Below are positions 43,184 through 53,223 of a stretch of 64,000 nt of DNA, one piece after another. The translations under genes and the position numbers were made by a program. Below the pieces are notes generated by a model. It was given only the letters and a program-made list of their open reading frames with translations, was not told the origin of the DNA and did not search any database. The stretch's first letter is position 1. Every line of letters starts with the position of its first letter. Source of the stretch: Marinobacter antarcticus (GTDB lineage Bacteria; Pseudomonadota; Gammaproteobacteria; Pseudomonadales; Oleiphilaceae); the NCBI RefSeq assembly GCF_900142385.1, contig NZ_FRAQ01000001.1, positions 2,367,841 through 2,431,840 on the forward strand, given 5' to 3'.

Positions 43184-43750
43184 ATGAGCCAGGATCCGGA
43201 AAATCTCGTTGAGCAGGTGCAGAAAACTGTGAAGAATCTCAGTCAGCCACCGCTTGAGAAATGGCACCCGGAGCTTTCGGGAGACATGGACCTTCGCATA
43301 AGCCGAGACGGACAATGGATCCATAAAGGCAAGCCGTTGGGCCGGGAAGCCATAATAAAGCTGTTCTCTACCATTCTTCGCCGCGAGGAAGACGACCAGT
43401 ACTACCTCCTAACACCGGTGGAGAAATGGCGTATTCAGGTGGAAGACACGCCGCTGCTTGCTCACTCTCTTGAAGTAGAGGGAAGCGGCGAGAAGCAGAT
43501 CATAAGGCTAACCACCAACGTAGGCGAAACCCTTGAAGTGAGCGACGAGCATCCGCTTGATGTCGGCAGTTATGAAGACTCAGAGCAGCCCAGACCGGTC
43601 ATCCGGGTTCGCCACGGTCTCGAAGCCCGACTTGTAACCGCCGCTTACTACGATTTAGCCGAACATGTTGTGGAGAAAACTGTCGACGGAAAACCAGTTC
43701 TGGGCGTATTCAGCCATGGAAATTTCTACAAAATCGGGTCTGGCGGTTGA
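43184..43750 (+). CDS. DUF1285 protein
   Basis: A 188-residue protein with the DUF1285 pattern (PPLEKWHPELSGDMDLRISR DGQW, REEDDQYYLLTPVEKWRIQV). The fold is described as a two-domain sensor-like protein, but the role is unknown. It follows the radical SAM gene by 24 bases. Confidence 0.88.
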   Translation: MSQDPENLVEQVQKTVKNLSQPPLEKWHPELSGDMDLRISRDGQWIHKGKPLGREAIIKLFSTILRREEDDQYYLLTPVEKWRIQVEDTPLLAHSLEVEGSGEKQIIRLTTNVGETLEVSDEHPLDVGSYEDSEQPRPVIRVRHGLEARLVTAAYYDLAEHVVEKTVDGKPVLGVFSHGNFYKIGSGG

Positions 43751-43950
43751 AAAGCTTTCTGGCGCCCCAAGAAATGGCGGTGGAAAACGCACTATGTCAG
43801 TTGTTAAACTGTGTTTCCATGCTTGTTATGAGCCTGGCTCTCTAACGAGGCCCGGTAGTCGTTGGTTCCTTTGTTCAGCCTGGCTGTGCATGATTACTTT
43901 CGATTGCCTTTATTCAATTAAACAGTCATTGCGACACTCAAGGAGATCAC

Positions 43951-44412
43951 ATGGCCCAACCTCGTGTTGTCACCATCCATTACACGCTCACCAACAATCA
44001 GGGAGAAGAGTTGGACTCCTCCCGTGTAGAAGGTCGTGAGCCTCTGTCTTATCTGGAAGGTTCACAGAACATCATCGGTGGACTTGAAAGTGCACTGAAC
44101 GAAAAGAGCGCAGGCGACCAGGTAAAGGTTTCTGTAGAGCCGGCTGAAGGCTACGGTGAAGTTAACGAAGAACTGGTTCAGCCCGTTCCGCGTACCGCCT
44201 TTGAAGGCGTAGAGTCCATCGAGCCAGGCATGCAGTTCCAGGCACAGACTCCGGGTGGCCCCCAGGTTGTTCGTGTTGTGGAAGTCAACGAAGAAACCGT
44301 CACCATTGACGCGAACCACCCGCTGGCGGGCGAAACTCTGCACTTTGATGTAGAAGTTATCGAAGCTCGTGAAGCGACAGATGAAGAGCAAGAGCACGGT
44401 CACGCTCACTAA
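43951..44412 (+). CDS. FKBP-type peptidyl-prolyl isomerase (SlyD/FklB-like)
   Basis: A 153-residue SlyD-type FKBP: VTIHYTLTNNQGEELDSS, YLEGSQNIIGGLESALNEKS and the insert-in-flap domain with DANHPLAGETLHFDVEV. Ends in a short His-rich tail (EEQEHGHAH), typical of metal-binding SlyD proteins but much shorter than in E. coli. Likely cytoplasmic chaperone/isomerase. AAGGAG site; a strong terminator follows. The 200 bases before it hold no gene. Confidence 0.93.
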   Translation: MAQPRVVTIHYTLTNNQGEELDSSRVEGREPLSYLEGSQNIIGGLESALNEKSAGDQVKVSVEPAEGYGEVNEELVQPVPRTAFEGVESIEPGMQFQAQTPGGPQVVRVVEVNEETVTIDANHPLAGETLHFDVEVIEAREATDEEQEHGHAH

Positions 44413-44431
44413 GCTTTTCATTAGCAGTATC

Positions 44432-44462
44432 AAAAAAACGGCTCCCAAGGAGCCGTTTTTTT
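44432..44462. terminator. Bidirectional rho-independent terminator after the FKBP gene
   Basis: A 14-bp perfect stem (arm AAAAAAACGGCTCC) with a 3-base loop and T-tract. Works for the FKBP gene on the plus strand and for the ETF-QO gene on the minus strand. Confidence 0.93.
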
Positions 44463-44487
44463 GTGCCTTTAATATCTGAGTCCGAAC

Positions 44488-46140
44488 TTACATGTTCGGG
44501 TAAGTGGGGCCACCACCGCCTTCCGGCGTCACCCAGGTAATGTTCTGGGCAGGATCCTTGATGTCACAGGTCTTGCAGTGAACGCAGTTCTGAGCGTTGA
44601 TCTGGAACTGTTTACCGCTGCCATCGTCTTTCTCAACAACTTCGTAGACCCCTGCAGGGCAGTAGCGCTGAGCCGGCTCATCGTATTTCGGCAGGTTTTC
44701 CTTAATCGGAATATCCGGATCGGTCAGCTTAAGGTGAATCGGCTGGTTTTCCGCATGGTTGGTATTTGAAATAAACACCGACGTCAGGCGATCGAAGGTC
44801 AGTTTGTTATCCGGCTTCGGATAATTCACCTTTTTGCACTCAGACGCAGGCTTCATAGTCGCGTAGTCAGGCGTCGTATCGTGGAAAGTAAACGGCAGAC
44901 TACCGCGCAGAATGTTCTGCTCGAAGAATGCAATTGCGCCACCTACGTAGTTGCCAAACTTGTGCATTGCCGGCCCGAAGTTACGCTCAGCGTAAAGCTC
45001 TTTGTAGAGCCAGCTTTCCTTGAAACGATCGCCAAAGCTGGTAATTTCCTCACCGGACTGACCGTTCTTCAGAGCCTCAAATACTGCCTCCGCACCCAGC
45101 AGGCCAGACTTCATGGCGGTATGGGAACCTTTGATCTTGGAGCCGTTCAAGGTGCCTGCATCACAACCCAGCAGCAGGCCACCCGGGAAGCTCATTTTAG
45201 GCAGGGCGTTGTAGCCGCCTTTGGTGATGGCACGAGCACCGTAGGACACACGCTTGCCGCCTTCCAGATACTTTCTGACTTCCGGGTGCAGCTTCAGGCG
45301 CTGAAACTCTTCGAATGGGCTCAGGTGCGGGTTGCTATAGGAAAGATCAGCAATAAGGCCCACATAGACCTGGCCATTCTCCAGGTGATAAAGGAACGAA
45401 CCGCCGGTGGAGCCGCTTTCATTCAGGGGCCAGCCGGTGGTGTGAACGACCAGGCCTGGCTCATGCTTGGCCGGGTCGATGTCCCACAGTTCTTTGATAC
45501 CAATGCCGTAGTGCTGAGGATCTTTGCCTTCATCGAGTTTGAACTCATTGATCAGGCGCTTACCCAAATGGCCACGACAGCCTTCTGTAAACAGGGTGTA
45601 TTTGGCACGAAGTTCCATGCCCGGCATGTAGCCATCTTTTTCGGAGCCATCGCGAGCGACGCCCATGTCTCCGGTAAGAATACCTTTTACCTGACCGTCT
45701 TCAACAATGGTCTCGGCAGCAGCAAAGCCCGGGTACACTTCAACACCCAGTGCTTCGGCCTGCTCGGCCAGCCAGCGGCACAGATTGCCAAGGCTGATAA
45801 TGTAGTTGCCATGGTTGTGCATGTTCTTGGGCACGAAGGCATTCGGGATCTTCGTTGCTTTGTCCTGGTTTTTAAGCAGGAAAATATCGTCACGGGTAAC
45901 CGGGGTGTTCAGCGGAGCGCCTTTCTCTTTCCAGTCGGGGAAGAGTTCATTAAGGGCAGTAGGTTCAAATACGGTACCCGCCAGTATGTGAGCACCGATT
46001 TCAGAACCTTTTTCCACCACGCACACGGTCAGTTCTTCGCCGGCTTCCTGTGCCAGCTGCATAACTCGGCAGGCTGCCGACAAGCCAGCAGGGCCGCCGC
46101 CGACGATAAGAACATCAAATTCCATCGATTCGCGTTCCAC
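44488..46140 (-). CDS. etfD: Electron-transfer flavoprotein:ubiquinone oxidoreductase
   Basis: A 550-residue ETF-QO that passes electrons from EtfAB to ubiquinone at the inner membrane. FAD motif FDVLIVGGGPAGLSAACRVMQ, the quinone-binding region and the C-terminal [4Fe-4S] ferredoxin cysteines (CPAGVYEV ... NCVHCKTCDIKDP) are present. It starts at GTG with GAGGAG ahead. Divergent from etfBA, with a PsrA-type operator between. Confidence 0.95.
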   Translation of the reverse strand: MERESMEFDVLIVGGGPAGLSAACRVMQLAQEAGEELTVCVVEKGSEIGAHILAGTVFEPTALNELFPDWKEKGAPLNTPVTRDDIFLLKNQDKATKIPNAFVPKNMHNHGNYIISLGNLCRWLAEQAEALGVEVYPGFAAAETIVEDGQVKGILTGDMGVARDGSEKDGYMPGMELRAKYTLFTEGCRGHLGKRLINEFKLDEGKDPQHYGIGIKELWDIDPAKHEPGLVVHTTGWPLNESGSTGGSFLYHLENGQVYVGLIADLSYSNPHLSPFEEFQRLKLHPEVRKYLEGGKRVSYGARAITKGGYNALPKMSFPGGLLLGCDAGTLNGSKIKGSHTAMKSGLLGAEAVFEALKNGQSGEEITSFGDRFKESWLYKELYAERNFGPAMHKFGNYVGGAIAFFEQNILRGSLPFTFHDTTPDYATMKPASECKKVNYPKPDNKLTFDRLTSVFISNTNHAENQPIHLKLTDPDIPIKENLPKYDEPAQRYCPAGVYEVVEKDDGSGKQFQINAQNCVHCKTCDIKDPAQNITWVTPEGGGGPTYPNM

Positions 46141-46287
46141 GTTGGTCTCCTCAAACGTCTTAATGGATATTATGTGCCCGCAGGCTTACTTTCTGGAGCG
46201 TCATCATACCGTTAAAAGCATTCTCAGACGACTATCCACAGCCGAATACTCCAGTTTCATTCACTTGAGGATAACGTATTTAAAGAA

Positions 46288-46307
46288 TCAAACAAACGTT
46301 TGTTTGA
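46288..46307. promoter_or_regulatory. PsrA-type operator between etfD and etfBA
   Basis: TCAAACAAACGTTTGTTTGA is a perfect 20-bp palindrome holding CAAAC-N4-GTTTG, the known PsrA consensus of pseudomonads. PsrA is a fatty-acid-sensing TetR repressor of beta-oxidation and etf genes. The rest of the 525-base region between the operons holds no gene I can support. The site is nearer etfD (about 150 bases) than etfB (360 bases), so etfD is the better-supported target. Confidence 0.8.
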
Positions 46308-46665
46308 AATCTGAGCAAAGCTTTGGCATTGTAGGTTTGCTCTGTAATTCAGTGCGCTGAACCAGTGATTCCGTGTATTAACGCATTCAACAGCAGGTGC
46401 AGTAACGGCTGACTGGCTCAGGAAGCGGGCTTAGCGCGTCTATGGGCTATTGACCCACTTAATCTTTGCCTGCAGTATAAGTCCGCCGTGACGGATGGCC
46501 CCTGTGCGAGGCCGCTGTTTGTAACGTTCGGCCTGAATACCCATAATCCCGGTATCTTGCCGAAACGCAGCAATCAAGAATGCTCTGTAACCCGCCCACA
46601 CCGGGCTGGCCTGAGAGCAGTTTTGATTGAGAGTCATTAACCCATCGTAGAAGAACGAGGAATCT

Positions 46666-47415
46666 ATGAAGGTTCTGGTCGCTGTAAAACGAGTAATCGA
46701 CTACAACGTAAAGGTGCGCGTCAAGCCGGATAACACTGGTGTTGATCTCGCCAACGTCAAAATGGCAATGAACCCGTTCTGCGAAATCGCTGTTGAAGAA
46801 GCGGTTCGCCTGAAAGAAAAGGGTGTTGCCAGCGAAATCGTGGTGGTTTCCATTGGCCCCAAGGCCTGTCAGGAGCAAATCCGTACTGCTCTGGCGCTGG
46901 GTGCTGACCGTGGGATCCACGTTGAGACCGACGAGGAAGTTCAATCTCTTGAAGCGGCCAAGTTACTTAAGGCCGTTGTTGAGAAAGAAGAGCCGAAACT
47001 CGTCATTCTCGGTAAACAGTCCATCGATTCTGATAACAACCAGACTGGCCAGATGCTGGCTGCGCTGACCGGTATGGCTCAGGGCACGTTCGCTTCAGAA
47101 GTCGTTGTTGATGGCGACAAAGTGAATGTTACCCGTGAGGTAGACGGTGGTCTGATGACCGTTTCCCTGAACTTGCCTGCGGTAGTAACCACAGATCTGC
47201 GTTTGAACGAGCCGCGCTACGCGTCTTTGCCAAACATCATGAAGGCCAAGAAAAAGCCTCTCGATATCATGAACCCGGCTGACCTGGGTGTTGAAATCAC
47301 GTCGCGCCTGTCCACTCTGAAAGTTGAAGCACCGGCTTCTCGCCAGGCAGGTGTAAAAGTGGCTGATGTTGCCGAGCTGGTCGATAAACTGAAGAACGAA
47401 GCGAAGGTGATCTGA
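46666..47415 (+). CDS. etfB: Electron-transfer flavoprotein beta subunit
   Basis: A 249-residue EtfB starting [20 protein letters not shown], with the AMP-binding half pattern and the recognition loop near [20 protein letters not shown]. It forms a heterodimer with EtfA and takes electrons from acyl-CoA dehydrogenases. GAGGAA lies before the ATG. Its stop overlaps the etfA start by 1 base. Confidence 0.96.
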   Translation: MKVLVAVKRVIDYNVKVRVKPDNTGVDLANVKMAMNPFCEIAVEEAVRLKEKGVASEIVVVSIGPKACQEQIRTALALGADRGIHVETDEEVQSLEAAKLLKAVVEKEEPKLVILGKQSIDSDNNQTGQMLAALTGMAQGTFASEVVVDGDKVNVTREVDGGLMTVSLNLPAVVTTDLRLNEPRYASLPNIMKAKKKPLDIMNPADLGVEITSRLSTLKVEAPASRQAGVKVADVAELVDKLKNEAKVI

Positions 47416-48356
47416 TGAGCATCCTTGTAATTGCTGAACACGACAACAGCAGCCTGAAGCAGGCGACCCTGAGTGTTGTAGCGGCTGCCAAAGCCATCGG
47501 CGGCGATATTGATGTATTGGTTGCCGGCGAAAACTGTGGTGCCGTTGCAGAAGCAGCAGCCAAGGCCGAAGGCGTTGCAAAGGTTCTGGTTGCAGACAAC
47601 GCAGTTTATGGCCACTTTCTGGGTGAGAACCTGGGTGAGCTGGTTGCTGAACTGGGTAAGGGCTACAGCCATATTCTGGCCGCTGCCGGGACCACGGGTA
47701 AGGATTTCATGCCGCGCGTTGCTGCGCTGCTGGACGTTGCCCAGGTATCCGACATTATCCGCGTCGAGTCTGAAGACACCTTTGTTCGTCCGATCTACGC
47801 CGGTAACGCCATCGCAACGGTTAAGGCCAGCGACAGCATCAAGGTGATCACCGTGCGCCCGACGGGTTTTGATCCGGTCGCCGCTGAAGGTGGCTCTGCT
47901 TCTGTAGAGCAGCTGGACATTGTGAAAGACGCAGGCATCTCAGCTTTTGTGAGCGAACAGAAAGCCAAGTCTGACCGCCCGGATCTGGCCAGTGCCGATA
48001 TTGTCATCTCAGGTGGCCGGGGCATGCAGAACGGTGAAAACTTCAAGATGCTGGAGCAGGTTGCTGATCTGCTCGGGGCCGGTATGGGTGCATCCCGTGC
48101 CGCTGTCGACGCAGGCTTTGTTCCGAACGATATGCAGGTAGGCCAGACCGGTAAGATTGTTGCACCGCAGCTGTACGTAGCGGTAGGCATCTCCGGTGCT
48201 ATTCAGCACCTGGCCGGCATGTCCGATTCCAAGGTGATCGTTGCGATCAACAAGGATGAAGAAGCGCCGATTTTCCAGGTAGCCGATTATGGCCTGGTAG
48301 CGGATCTGTTCGAGGCAGTACCGCAGTTTGAAGAAGAGCTGAAGAAAGTTCTGTAA
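47415..48356 (+). CDS. etfA: Electron-transfer flavoprotein alpha subunit
   Basis: A 313-residue EtfA carrying [14 protein letters not shown] start, the central hinge, and the C-terminal FAD domain with [45 protein letters not shown]. Pairs with EtfB. A hairpin terminator follows. Confidence 0.96.
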   Translation: MSILVIAEHDNSSLKQATLSVVAAAKAIGGDIDVLVAGENCGAVAEAAAKAEGVAKVLVADNAVYGHFLGENLGELVAELGKGYSHILAAAGTTGKDFMPRVAALLDVAQVSDIIRVESEDTFVRPIYAGNAIATVKASDSIKVITVRPTGFDPVAAEGGSASVEQLDIVKDAGISAFVSEQKAKSDRPDLASADIVISGGRGMQNGENFKMLEQVADLLGAGMGASRAAVDAGFVPNDMQVGQTGKIVAPQLYVAVGISGAIQHLAGMSDSKVIVAINKDEEAPIFQVADYGLVADLFEAVPQFEEELKKVL

Positions 48357-48372
48357 CTTTCTCTCAGACTTC

Positions 48373-48400
48373 AAAAAAGGCACCTTCGGGTGTCTTTTTT
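48373..48400 (+). terminator. Rho-independent terminator after etfA
   Basis: A 12-bp stem (AAAAAAGGCACC with GGTGTCTTTTTT, one G-U pair) closed by a TTCG tetraloop, followed by T-rich sequence. Confidence 0.92.
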
Positions 48401-48457
48401 GTTGCAGAACCATAAACTGTGAGCCTGTACCCGCTCTGTCACCAAGGATACATCTCA

Positions 48458-49300
48458 ATGACCATCAGCCCGTTTGATGCTCTTGCTTGCCCGCTCGACG
48501 GTTCTGCGTTGCAGGTAAGCGGCAGGAGCTGGCAGTGCGATGCTGGCCATAGTTTCGATATTGCCCGCCAGGGTTATGTTCACCTGCTACCTGTACAGAA
48601 CAAACGCTCTAAAGATCCGGGCGACAACAAAGAGATGGTTGCGGCGCGTCAGCGTTTCCTGAATGCAGGATTTTATCAGCCGATAGCAATAGCGCTAAGC
48701 CGGGCCGTATTCCCTGAAGGTTCCAGCGAATTGTCTATAAGCTGCCTGGATGCTGGATGCGGGGAGGGGTATTACCTGCGCCACCTTGCCCGTAACGCAC
48801 CGGAAGCCACAAACCTCGCCTTGATTGGGTTGGATATTTCCAAATGGGCCGTGCTATCTGCGGCTAGACAGGATAAGAATCCTGCATGGGTGGTGGGGAG
48901 TAATGCCAACCTGCCTGTGCTACCGGAAACGCTGGATCGTATACTGTGTCTGTTCGGCTTTCCCGTGTACCAGGAGTTCGCCCGGGTGCTCAGGCCCGGT
49001 GGTGAGATTATTCAGGTGGATGCTGGGCCAGACCACCTGCGGGAGCTTCGCGAAATCATTTATCCGGAGCTGAAAGAGCCTCGGCAAGCTGAGGGAAGCG
49101 CGCCCGATGGCTTCTCAAACCTGGATTCATCTCTTGTTCGCTATAACCTGACGCTTCCCGACAAGAACTCGATTGCCGATCTGCTGGCCATGACACCGCA
49201 TCTCTATCGCGCCAATGCGGAAGGTCTGGCCCGTGCTGCAGAACTTGAATCATTAACTGTTACGGTAGATGCGACAATCCAGCGCATCAAAAAAGACTGA
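48458..49300 (+). CDS. rlmA: 23S rRNA (guanine-N1)-methyltransferase RlmA-like
   Basis: A 280-residue methyltransferase. An N-terminal zinc ribbon (LACPLDGSAL ... WQCDAGHSFDIARQGYVHLL) is followed by a SAM domain with CLDAGCGEGYYLRHLA. Matches RlmA, which methylates G745 in helix 35 of 23S rRNA. AAGGAT precedes this ATG; an upstream GTG is open but the zinc ribbon starts here. Confidence 0.9.
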   Translation: MTISPFDALACPLDGSALQVSGRSWQCDAGHSFDIARQGYVHLLPVQNKRSKDPGDNKEMVAARQRFLNAGFYQPIAIALSRAVFPEGSSELSISCLDAGCGEGYYLRHLARNAPEATNLALIGLDISKWAVLSAARQDKNPAWVVGSNANLPVLPETLDRILCLFGFPVYQEFARVLRPGGEIIQVDAGPDHLRELREIIYPELKEPRQAEGSAPDGFSNLDSSLVRYNLTLPDKNSIADLLAMTPHLYRANAEGLARAAELESLTVTVDATIQRIKKD

Positions 49301-49314
49301 CGGGTCGCTTCTTC

Positions 49315-49794
49315 CTATTGATCTTTTTCTGACGGCTTTTCTTGCGTACCTTTTTCCAATGTGGCCCGTTTTTCGGCCTTACTGATAAACAGAGTGTCAG
49401 CCAGGATGTGAATCGCTCTATTGGTGGTGCGCACCGCGTGGTAAACCTGTTTGCTGGTCTGGTCATGAGTTTTACGGGCTTTGCGGGCGTTCTGCCGAAA
49501 CGCATCGTCTTTTGAAAAGTGATCGACCAGGCTGAACGTTGTATTGGAGATAGCCCGGTGCATTTTTTCGACTGCGCTGGCACCGCCGGATACCGTGTCT
49601 TCAAGAAGCTTGGCCCGGTTGCGCACCTCATAAAAATCCATTCTGCTTTTCTGAATAGCACTGCTATTTGCGATGCGCTGTGAGTTCAATACCCGTATCA
49701 GAATTCTGGAGCGCTGAAGTTGCCAGAATGTGTAGCACAAGCCACCGGATGCGATCACTAGCAAAAGAAGTGCAAGGGCAAGTTGAATAGTCAC
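49315..49794 (-). CDS. Hypothetical membrane-anchored helical protein
   Basis: A 159-residue protein: one N-terminal membrane helix (about residues 3-24) followed by a long charged helical domain (RMDFYEVRNRAKLLEDTV, AVEKMHRAISNTTFSLVDHF) and a KE-rich tail. No family recognised. It lies 12 bases after another single-pass protein of similar build on the same strand; the two are probably a unit. Confidence 0.65.
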   Translation of the reverse strand: MTIQLALALLLLVIASGGLCYTFWQLQRSRILIRVLNSQRIANSSAIQKSRMDFYEVRNRAKLLEDTVSGGASAVEKMHRAISNTTFSLVDHFSKDDAFRQNARKARKTHDQTSKQVYHAVRTTNRAIHILADTLFISKAEKRATLEKGTQEKPSEKDQ

Positions 49795-49806
49795 AGAGCA
49801 CTTCTC

Positions 49807-50148
49807 CTAGCGATATTCAATGTGCATTTCCACGTCGATTCCTCGCTCCACCATCTCTTCTTCCAGCTCTTTCATTACCCCCTGGTAAACCATTTTGCGA
49901 ACCATCACAGGGAGTTTGTCTGCCAGAACCCGGGCAGACCGGGATTCACGCTTCGCTACAGCAATCGGATCAAGCACCTTCAGCGTAAGCAATAGATCTG
50001 GTTCTTTCTCCCGAGATGACATCTCATCGTTCTCCGCAGTCTGGGCCATCATCCGGGCGATGAGTTTACGCTGTTCCATGACTTGCCAGCACAGAAAACC
50101 GCTGAAAACGGCGAGAAGCAAACTGAATATCAGGAGGAAGGTAGCCAA
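49807..50148 (-). CDS. Hypothetical membrane-anchored protein
   Basis: A 113-residue protein: N-terminal membrane helix (ATFLLIFSLLLAVFSGFLCW) followed by a helical, charged domain (LLLTLKVLDPIAVAKRESRSARVLADKLP). Family not recognised. GGAG lies seven bases before the ATG. Paired with the gene after it. Confidence 0.65.
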   Translation of the reverse strand: MATFLLIFSLLLAVFSGFLCWQVMEQRKLIARMMAQTAENDEMSSREKEPDLLLTLKVLDPIAVAKRESRSARVLADKLPVMVRKMVYQGVMKELEEEMVERGIDVEMHIEYR

Positions 50149-50355
50149 TTCATATCTCCGGGAATTCGTTTAATCGGTATCAGGCAGTGTGCCTCATACA
50201 CGGGGTTGTGCGATTGGCCGTGACGACGTCAACATGGCGATCAGTGTGAAGTTAGAACGCAGGTTCAAACCTGTTAAGATCGACTACTACAATACCTCAG
50301 CGCTCTTTGACACGCGCCAGAATTTCAATGGATACACCATGAAAAGGGACAGGCA

Positions 50356-51597
50356 ATGACTAAACCAACAGAAACTACCTACGACCTTGTTGTCTTCGGT
50401 GCCACCAGCTTCGTTGGCCAGATACTTACGCGCTATCTGTTTGAATCTTACGGAGTGGGCGGTGAAGTCAAGTGGGCTATTGCGGGTCGCTCGGAAACCA
50501 AGCTCAATACCATCAAGACGGACCTGGGAACCGGTGCTGGCGAATTGCCGGTTATCCTCGCAGATGCAACAGATGACGTGGCCCTGAAGACTCTGTGTGA
50601 ACAAACCCGCGTTGTTATCTCCACAGTTGGGCCCTATGCCTTGTTCGGTGAGCCGCTGATAAAAGCCTGCGTGGCTGCCGGCACCGACTACTGCGACCTG
50701 ACCGGGGAAGTGCAGTGGATTCGCCGTATGGTGGAGCGTTATGAAGACCAGGCGAAAAAATCCGGGGCGCGGATTGTGCACTGCTGTGGTTTTGACTCCA
50801 TCCCTTCGGATATGGGCGTCTGGTTCCTGCAGCAACAGGCAGAAAAGACGTTTGGCGAGCCCTGCCAGGATGTGCGTATGCGCGTGAAAGTCGCCAAAGG
50901 CGGTATTTCAGGCGGCACGGTTGCCTCAATGATTAACGTGGTAAAAGAAGCCGCAGCCGACCCGAAACTGCGTAAGGAACTGGCCAACCCGTTCTCTATT
51001 TGCCCGCCGGAGCATCGTTCAAAGGTGCGCCAGCCAAGTTTGAAAGGCGCCGAATTCGATAAGACATTTAACGTATGGCTGGCGCCGTTTGTTATGGGAG
51101 CAATCAATACGCGTGTAGTGCACCGCTCCAACGCGATGCAGAACGCCCGTTACGGTAAAGAATTCACCTACGATGAGGCCATGATGACTGGCAGTGGCAC
51201 CAAAGGCCGTCTGACGGCTTACGGTATTACGGCCGCACTGGCAGGCTTCTTTACCGCATCTGCTATCAAGCCCACGCGCTGGCTGGTTGAAAAGTTTGTA
51301 CCCCAGCCGGGTGAAGGTCCGGATCCGGAAGCTCAGAAGGCAGGGTTCTATGATCTGCGCTTTGTAGGGCGCACCCAGGACGGCAGAACCATGATCACGA
51401 AAGTGACGGGTGATGCCGATCCGGGCTACGGCTCTACCAGCAAAATGCTTGGCGAAGCCGGCATGTGCCTGGCATTCGACATCCCGGCGGATCAGCCGGG
51501 TGGTTTCTGGACGCCGGCGTCAGTGCTGGACGGCAAATTGATGGAGCGCCTGACCAGCAAAGCAGGGCTGACGTTCGAGGTGGTTGAAACCCGCTAA
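50356..51597 (+). CDS. Saccharopine-dehydrogenase-like NAD(P)-binding protein (trans-acting enoyl reductase family)
   Basis: A 413-residue protein: N-terminal Rossmann domain (YDLVVFGATSFVGQILTRYL, AGRSETKLNTI) and the CCGFDSIPSDMGVW block typical of the trans-acting enoyl reductase/SDH-like family (COG3268). Function in proteobacteria unproven; it may act on lipid or polyketide-like substrates. Many Marinobacter-like genomes carry one. Short intergenic region (about 200 bases) before it without another gene. Confidence 0.85.
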   Translation: MTKPTETTYDLVVFGATSFVGQILTRYLFESYGVGGEVKWAIAGRSETKLNTIKTDLGTGAGELPVILADATDDVALKTLCEQTRVVISTVGPYALFGEPLIKACVAAGTDYCDLTGEVQWIRRMVERYEDQAKKSGARIVHCCGFDSIPSDMGVWFLQQQAEKTFGEPCQDVRMRVKVAKGGISGGTVASMINVVKEAAADPKLRKELANPFSICPPEHRSKVRQPSLKGAEFDKTFNVWLAPFVMGAINTRVVHRSNAMQNARYGKEFTYDEAMMTGSGTKGRLTAYGITAALAGFFTASAIKPTRWLVEKFVPQPGEGPDPEAQKAGFYDLRFVGRTQDGRTMITKVTGDADPGYGSTSKMLGEAGMCLAFDIPADQPGGFWTPASVLDGKLMERLTSKAGLTFEVVETR

Positions 51598-51606
51598 AGC
51601 GCAGCT

Positions 51607-53223
51607 TTAACTCCTGAGCTGAACTACACGGTCGGTGCCCGGAAGAGCATCCGGCCCGTGTGCCAGACTAATCACCGTTCTGCCTTCCAGCCAGGCATCA
51701 ATTTGTCGGGTGATCTTTTCTCTCGTTGCCGTATCAACCCCGGTAAACGGCTCATCCAGTATCAGCAGCGGGGCAGGGCTCAGAAGCACCCGGGCAAGGG
51801 CAACACGTCGTGCCTCGCCGCCGGAAAGCCGACTGCCCGAACTTCCCAGCCATGTATCCAACTGATCCGGTTCTGAAATGAACCGTTCAGCCAGATCAAC
51901 CATCTCCAGAATACGCCAGAGTTCTGCTTCACTTGCATGGGGCGACCCCAGCAGCAGGTTTGCCCGCAAAGTATCTTCAAACAACACCGTTTTCTGAGTG
52001 AGATAGGCACATGGAAGGCTTGCACAAGCTCCGTTTGAAGGAATCAGAAGCCCCGAGAAAGCATCCGCAAGCGACGACTTTCCGCTCCCGGAATGCCCGA
52101 GAATGCCCACTCGTTCGCCGGTTTTTACATTCAGGTCAAAGTGCGTAATAAGCGGCGCGTGGTCTGGGTACTTTACCGCAATATCCTTCACCATCAGGGC
52201 GCTTTCCGCAGGCAAGTTAATGGCCTCTGAAACACCTTGGGAGTCAGCCTCCCGGCAGTCGCGGTTCAGACGTGCAGCAGAGGCCTGTGTGGCCCCCAGC
52301 TTGCCGAAGGCGTCGGGCAACATGCTGTAGACTTCTGCAAGCCCGAGCAAAGCGATAGGCAGTAAAACCAGAACCGGCCCGGAAATTATCCCCGAGCGAA
52401 ACAACTCAAAACCGGCCCACAGCGCAAACGCCGCAGACAGGTTAATCAGCAAATTCGAACCCGCCTGATGCCAGCCAATGCGGGAATCTGCCTTTACCTG
52501 CTCAGATGAAGACCGTTGCGCCTGGCGCAGGAGCCATGCACCGTGTTTACCGGTACGACCGGCGGCCGTAAGTTCAGCAAAGCCTTCAAGGTGTTCAATA
52601 ACCGCAGTTCGCAGAGATTCCTGCTGATCACTCTGGAGGGAGGTAATCTTTACAGTTCGCACATAAGTGGCCATTGTCGCGAGCAAAAAAGCTGCCCCGA
52701 GTATCAGGCCGATCCCGGCGGCAATCTGGATATCGAAGAGCACCGCTGTCAGAACAAATACGAGCAGCGAGACGAAAGCCGCCAGGGCGGCCGGAGCGAT
52801 CAGGCGCAGGTACAGAGTATCAAGTGCGTCAACATCGTTGGTCAGCCGTGAGAGCCACTGAGCGCCCGTCAGCTCGCGCCTCTGGCCTCGTCCAGCAGAG
52901 GCGAGTTTGCGAAACAGCGCCACTCGAATATCCGTTAACAGCCTCAGCACGGTATCGTGGTTATACAGACGCTCCACATAACGGGAAACTGTGCGGGATA
53001 CGGCAAAGAACCGTATGCCGCCACCAGGCACATACAGATTGATGGTGGCCGGTAAACTGGCCGCCAGAAGAATGCCTACCAGCGCTGTTTCAGTGATAAA
53101 CCAGCCCGAGAGAGCCAGTAGCCCAAGCCCGGAGAGCAGGGTAGCCAGCATCAGCAAGGCACCGACAAAAAGTCTCCCGGGGCGCGCATAGATCAGCTTA
53201 AGCCAGGGTTTTAGTTCAGACAT
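51607..53223 (-). CDS. cydC: Heterodimeric ABC transporter subunit CydC
   Basis: A 538-residue ABC exporter half starting MSELKPWLKLIYARPGR. Six membrane helices, then the ATPase with Walker A GHSGSGKSSLAD, signature LSGGEARRVALARVLL and Walker B LLILDEPFTGVD. CydDC exports reduced thiols/haem-related species and is needed to assemble cytochrome bd. The start overlaps the cydD stop by 8 bases. Confidence 0.93.
   Translation of the reverse strand: MSELKPWLKLIYARPGRLFVGALLMLATLLSGLGLLALSGWFITETALVGILLAASLPATINLYVPGGGIRFFAVSRTVSRYVERLYNHDTVLRLLTDIRVALFRKLASAGRGQRRELTGAQWLSRLTNDVDALDTLYLRLIAPAALAAFVSLLVFVLTAVLFDIQIAAGIGLILGAAFLLATMATYVRTVKITSLQSDQQESLRTAVIEHLEGFAELTAAGRTGKHGAWLLRQAQRSSSEQVKADSRIGWHQAGSNLLINLSAAFALWAGFELFRSGIISGPVLVLLPIALLGLAEVYSMLPDAFGKLGATQASAARLNRDCREADSQGVSEAINLPAESALMVKDIAVKYPDHAPLITHFDLNVKTGERVGILGHSGSGKSSLADAFSGLLIPSNGACASLPCAYLTQKTVLFEDTLRANLLLGSPHASEAELWRILEMVDLAERFISEPDQLDTWLGSSGSRLSGGEARRVALARVLLSPAPLLILDEPFTGVDTATREKITRQIDAWLEGRTVISLAHGPDALPGTDRVVQLRS

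Noticed and set aside
43665..44039. 124-residue plus-strand frame between DUF1285 and the FKBP gene
   Set aside because: Overlaps both neighbours in another frame and has no protein-like pattern.
44881..46215. 444-residue plus-strand open frame opposite etfD
   Set aside because: Complete overlap with ETF-QO, which has all family motifs; no motif or ribosome site supports the antisense frame.
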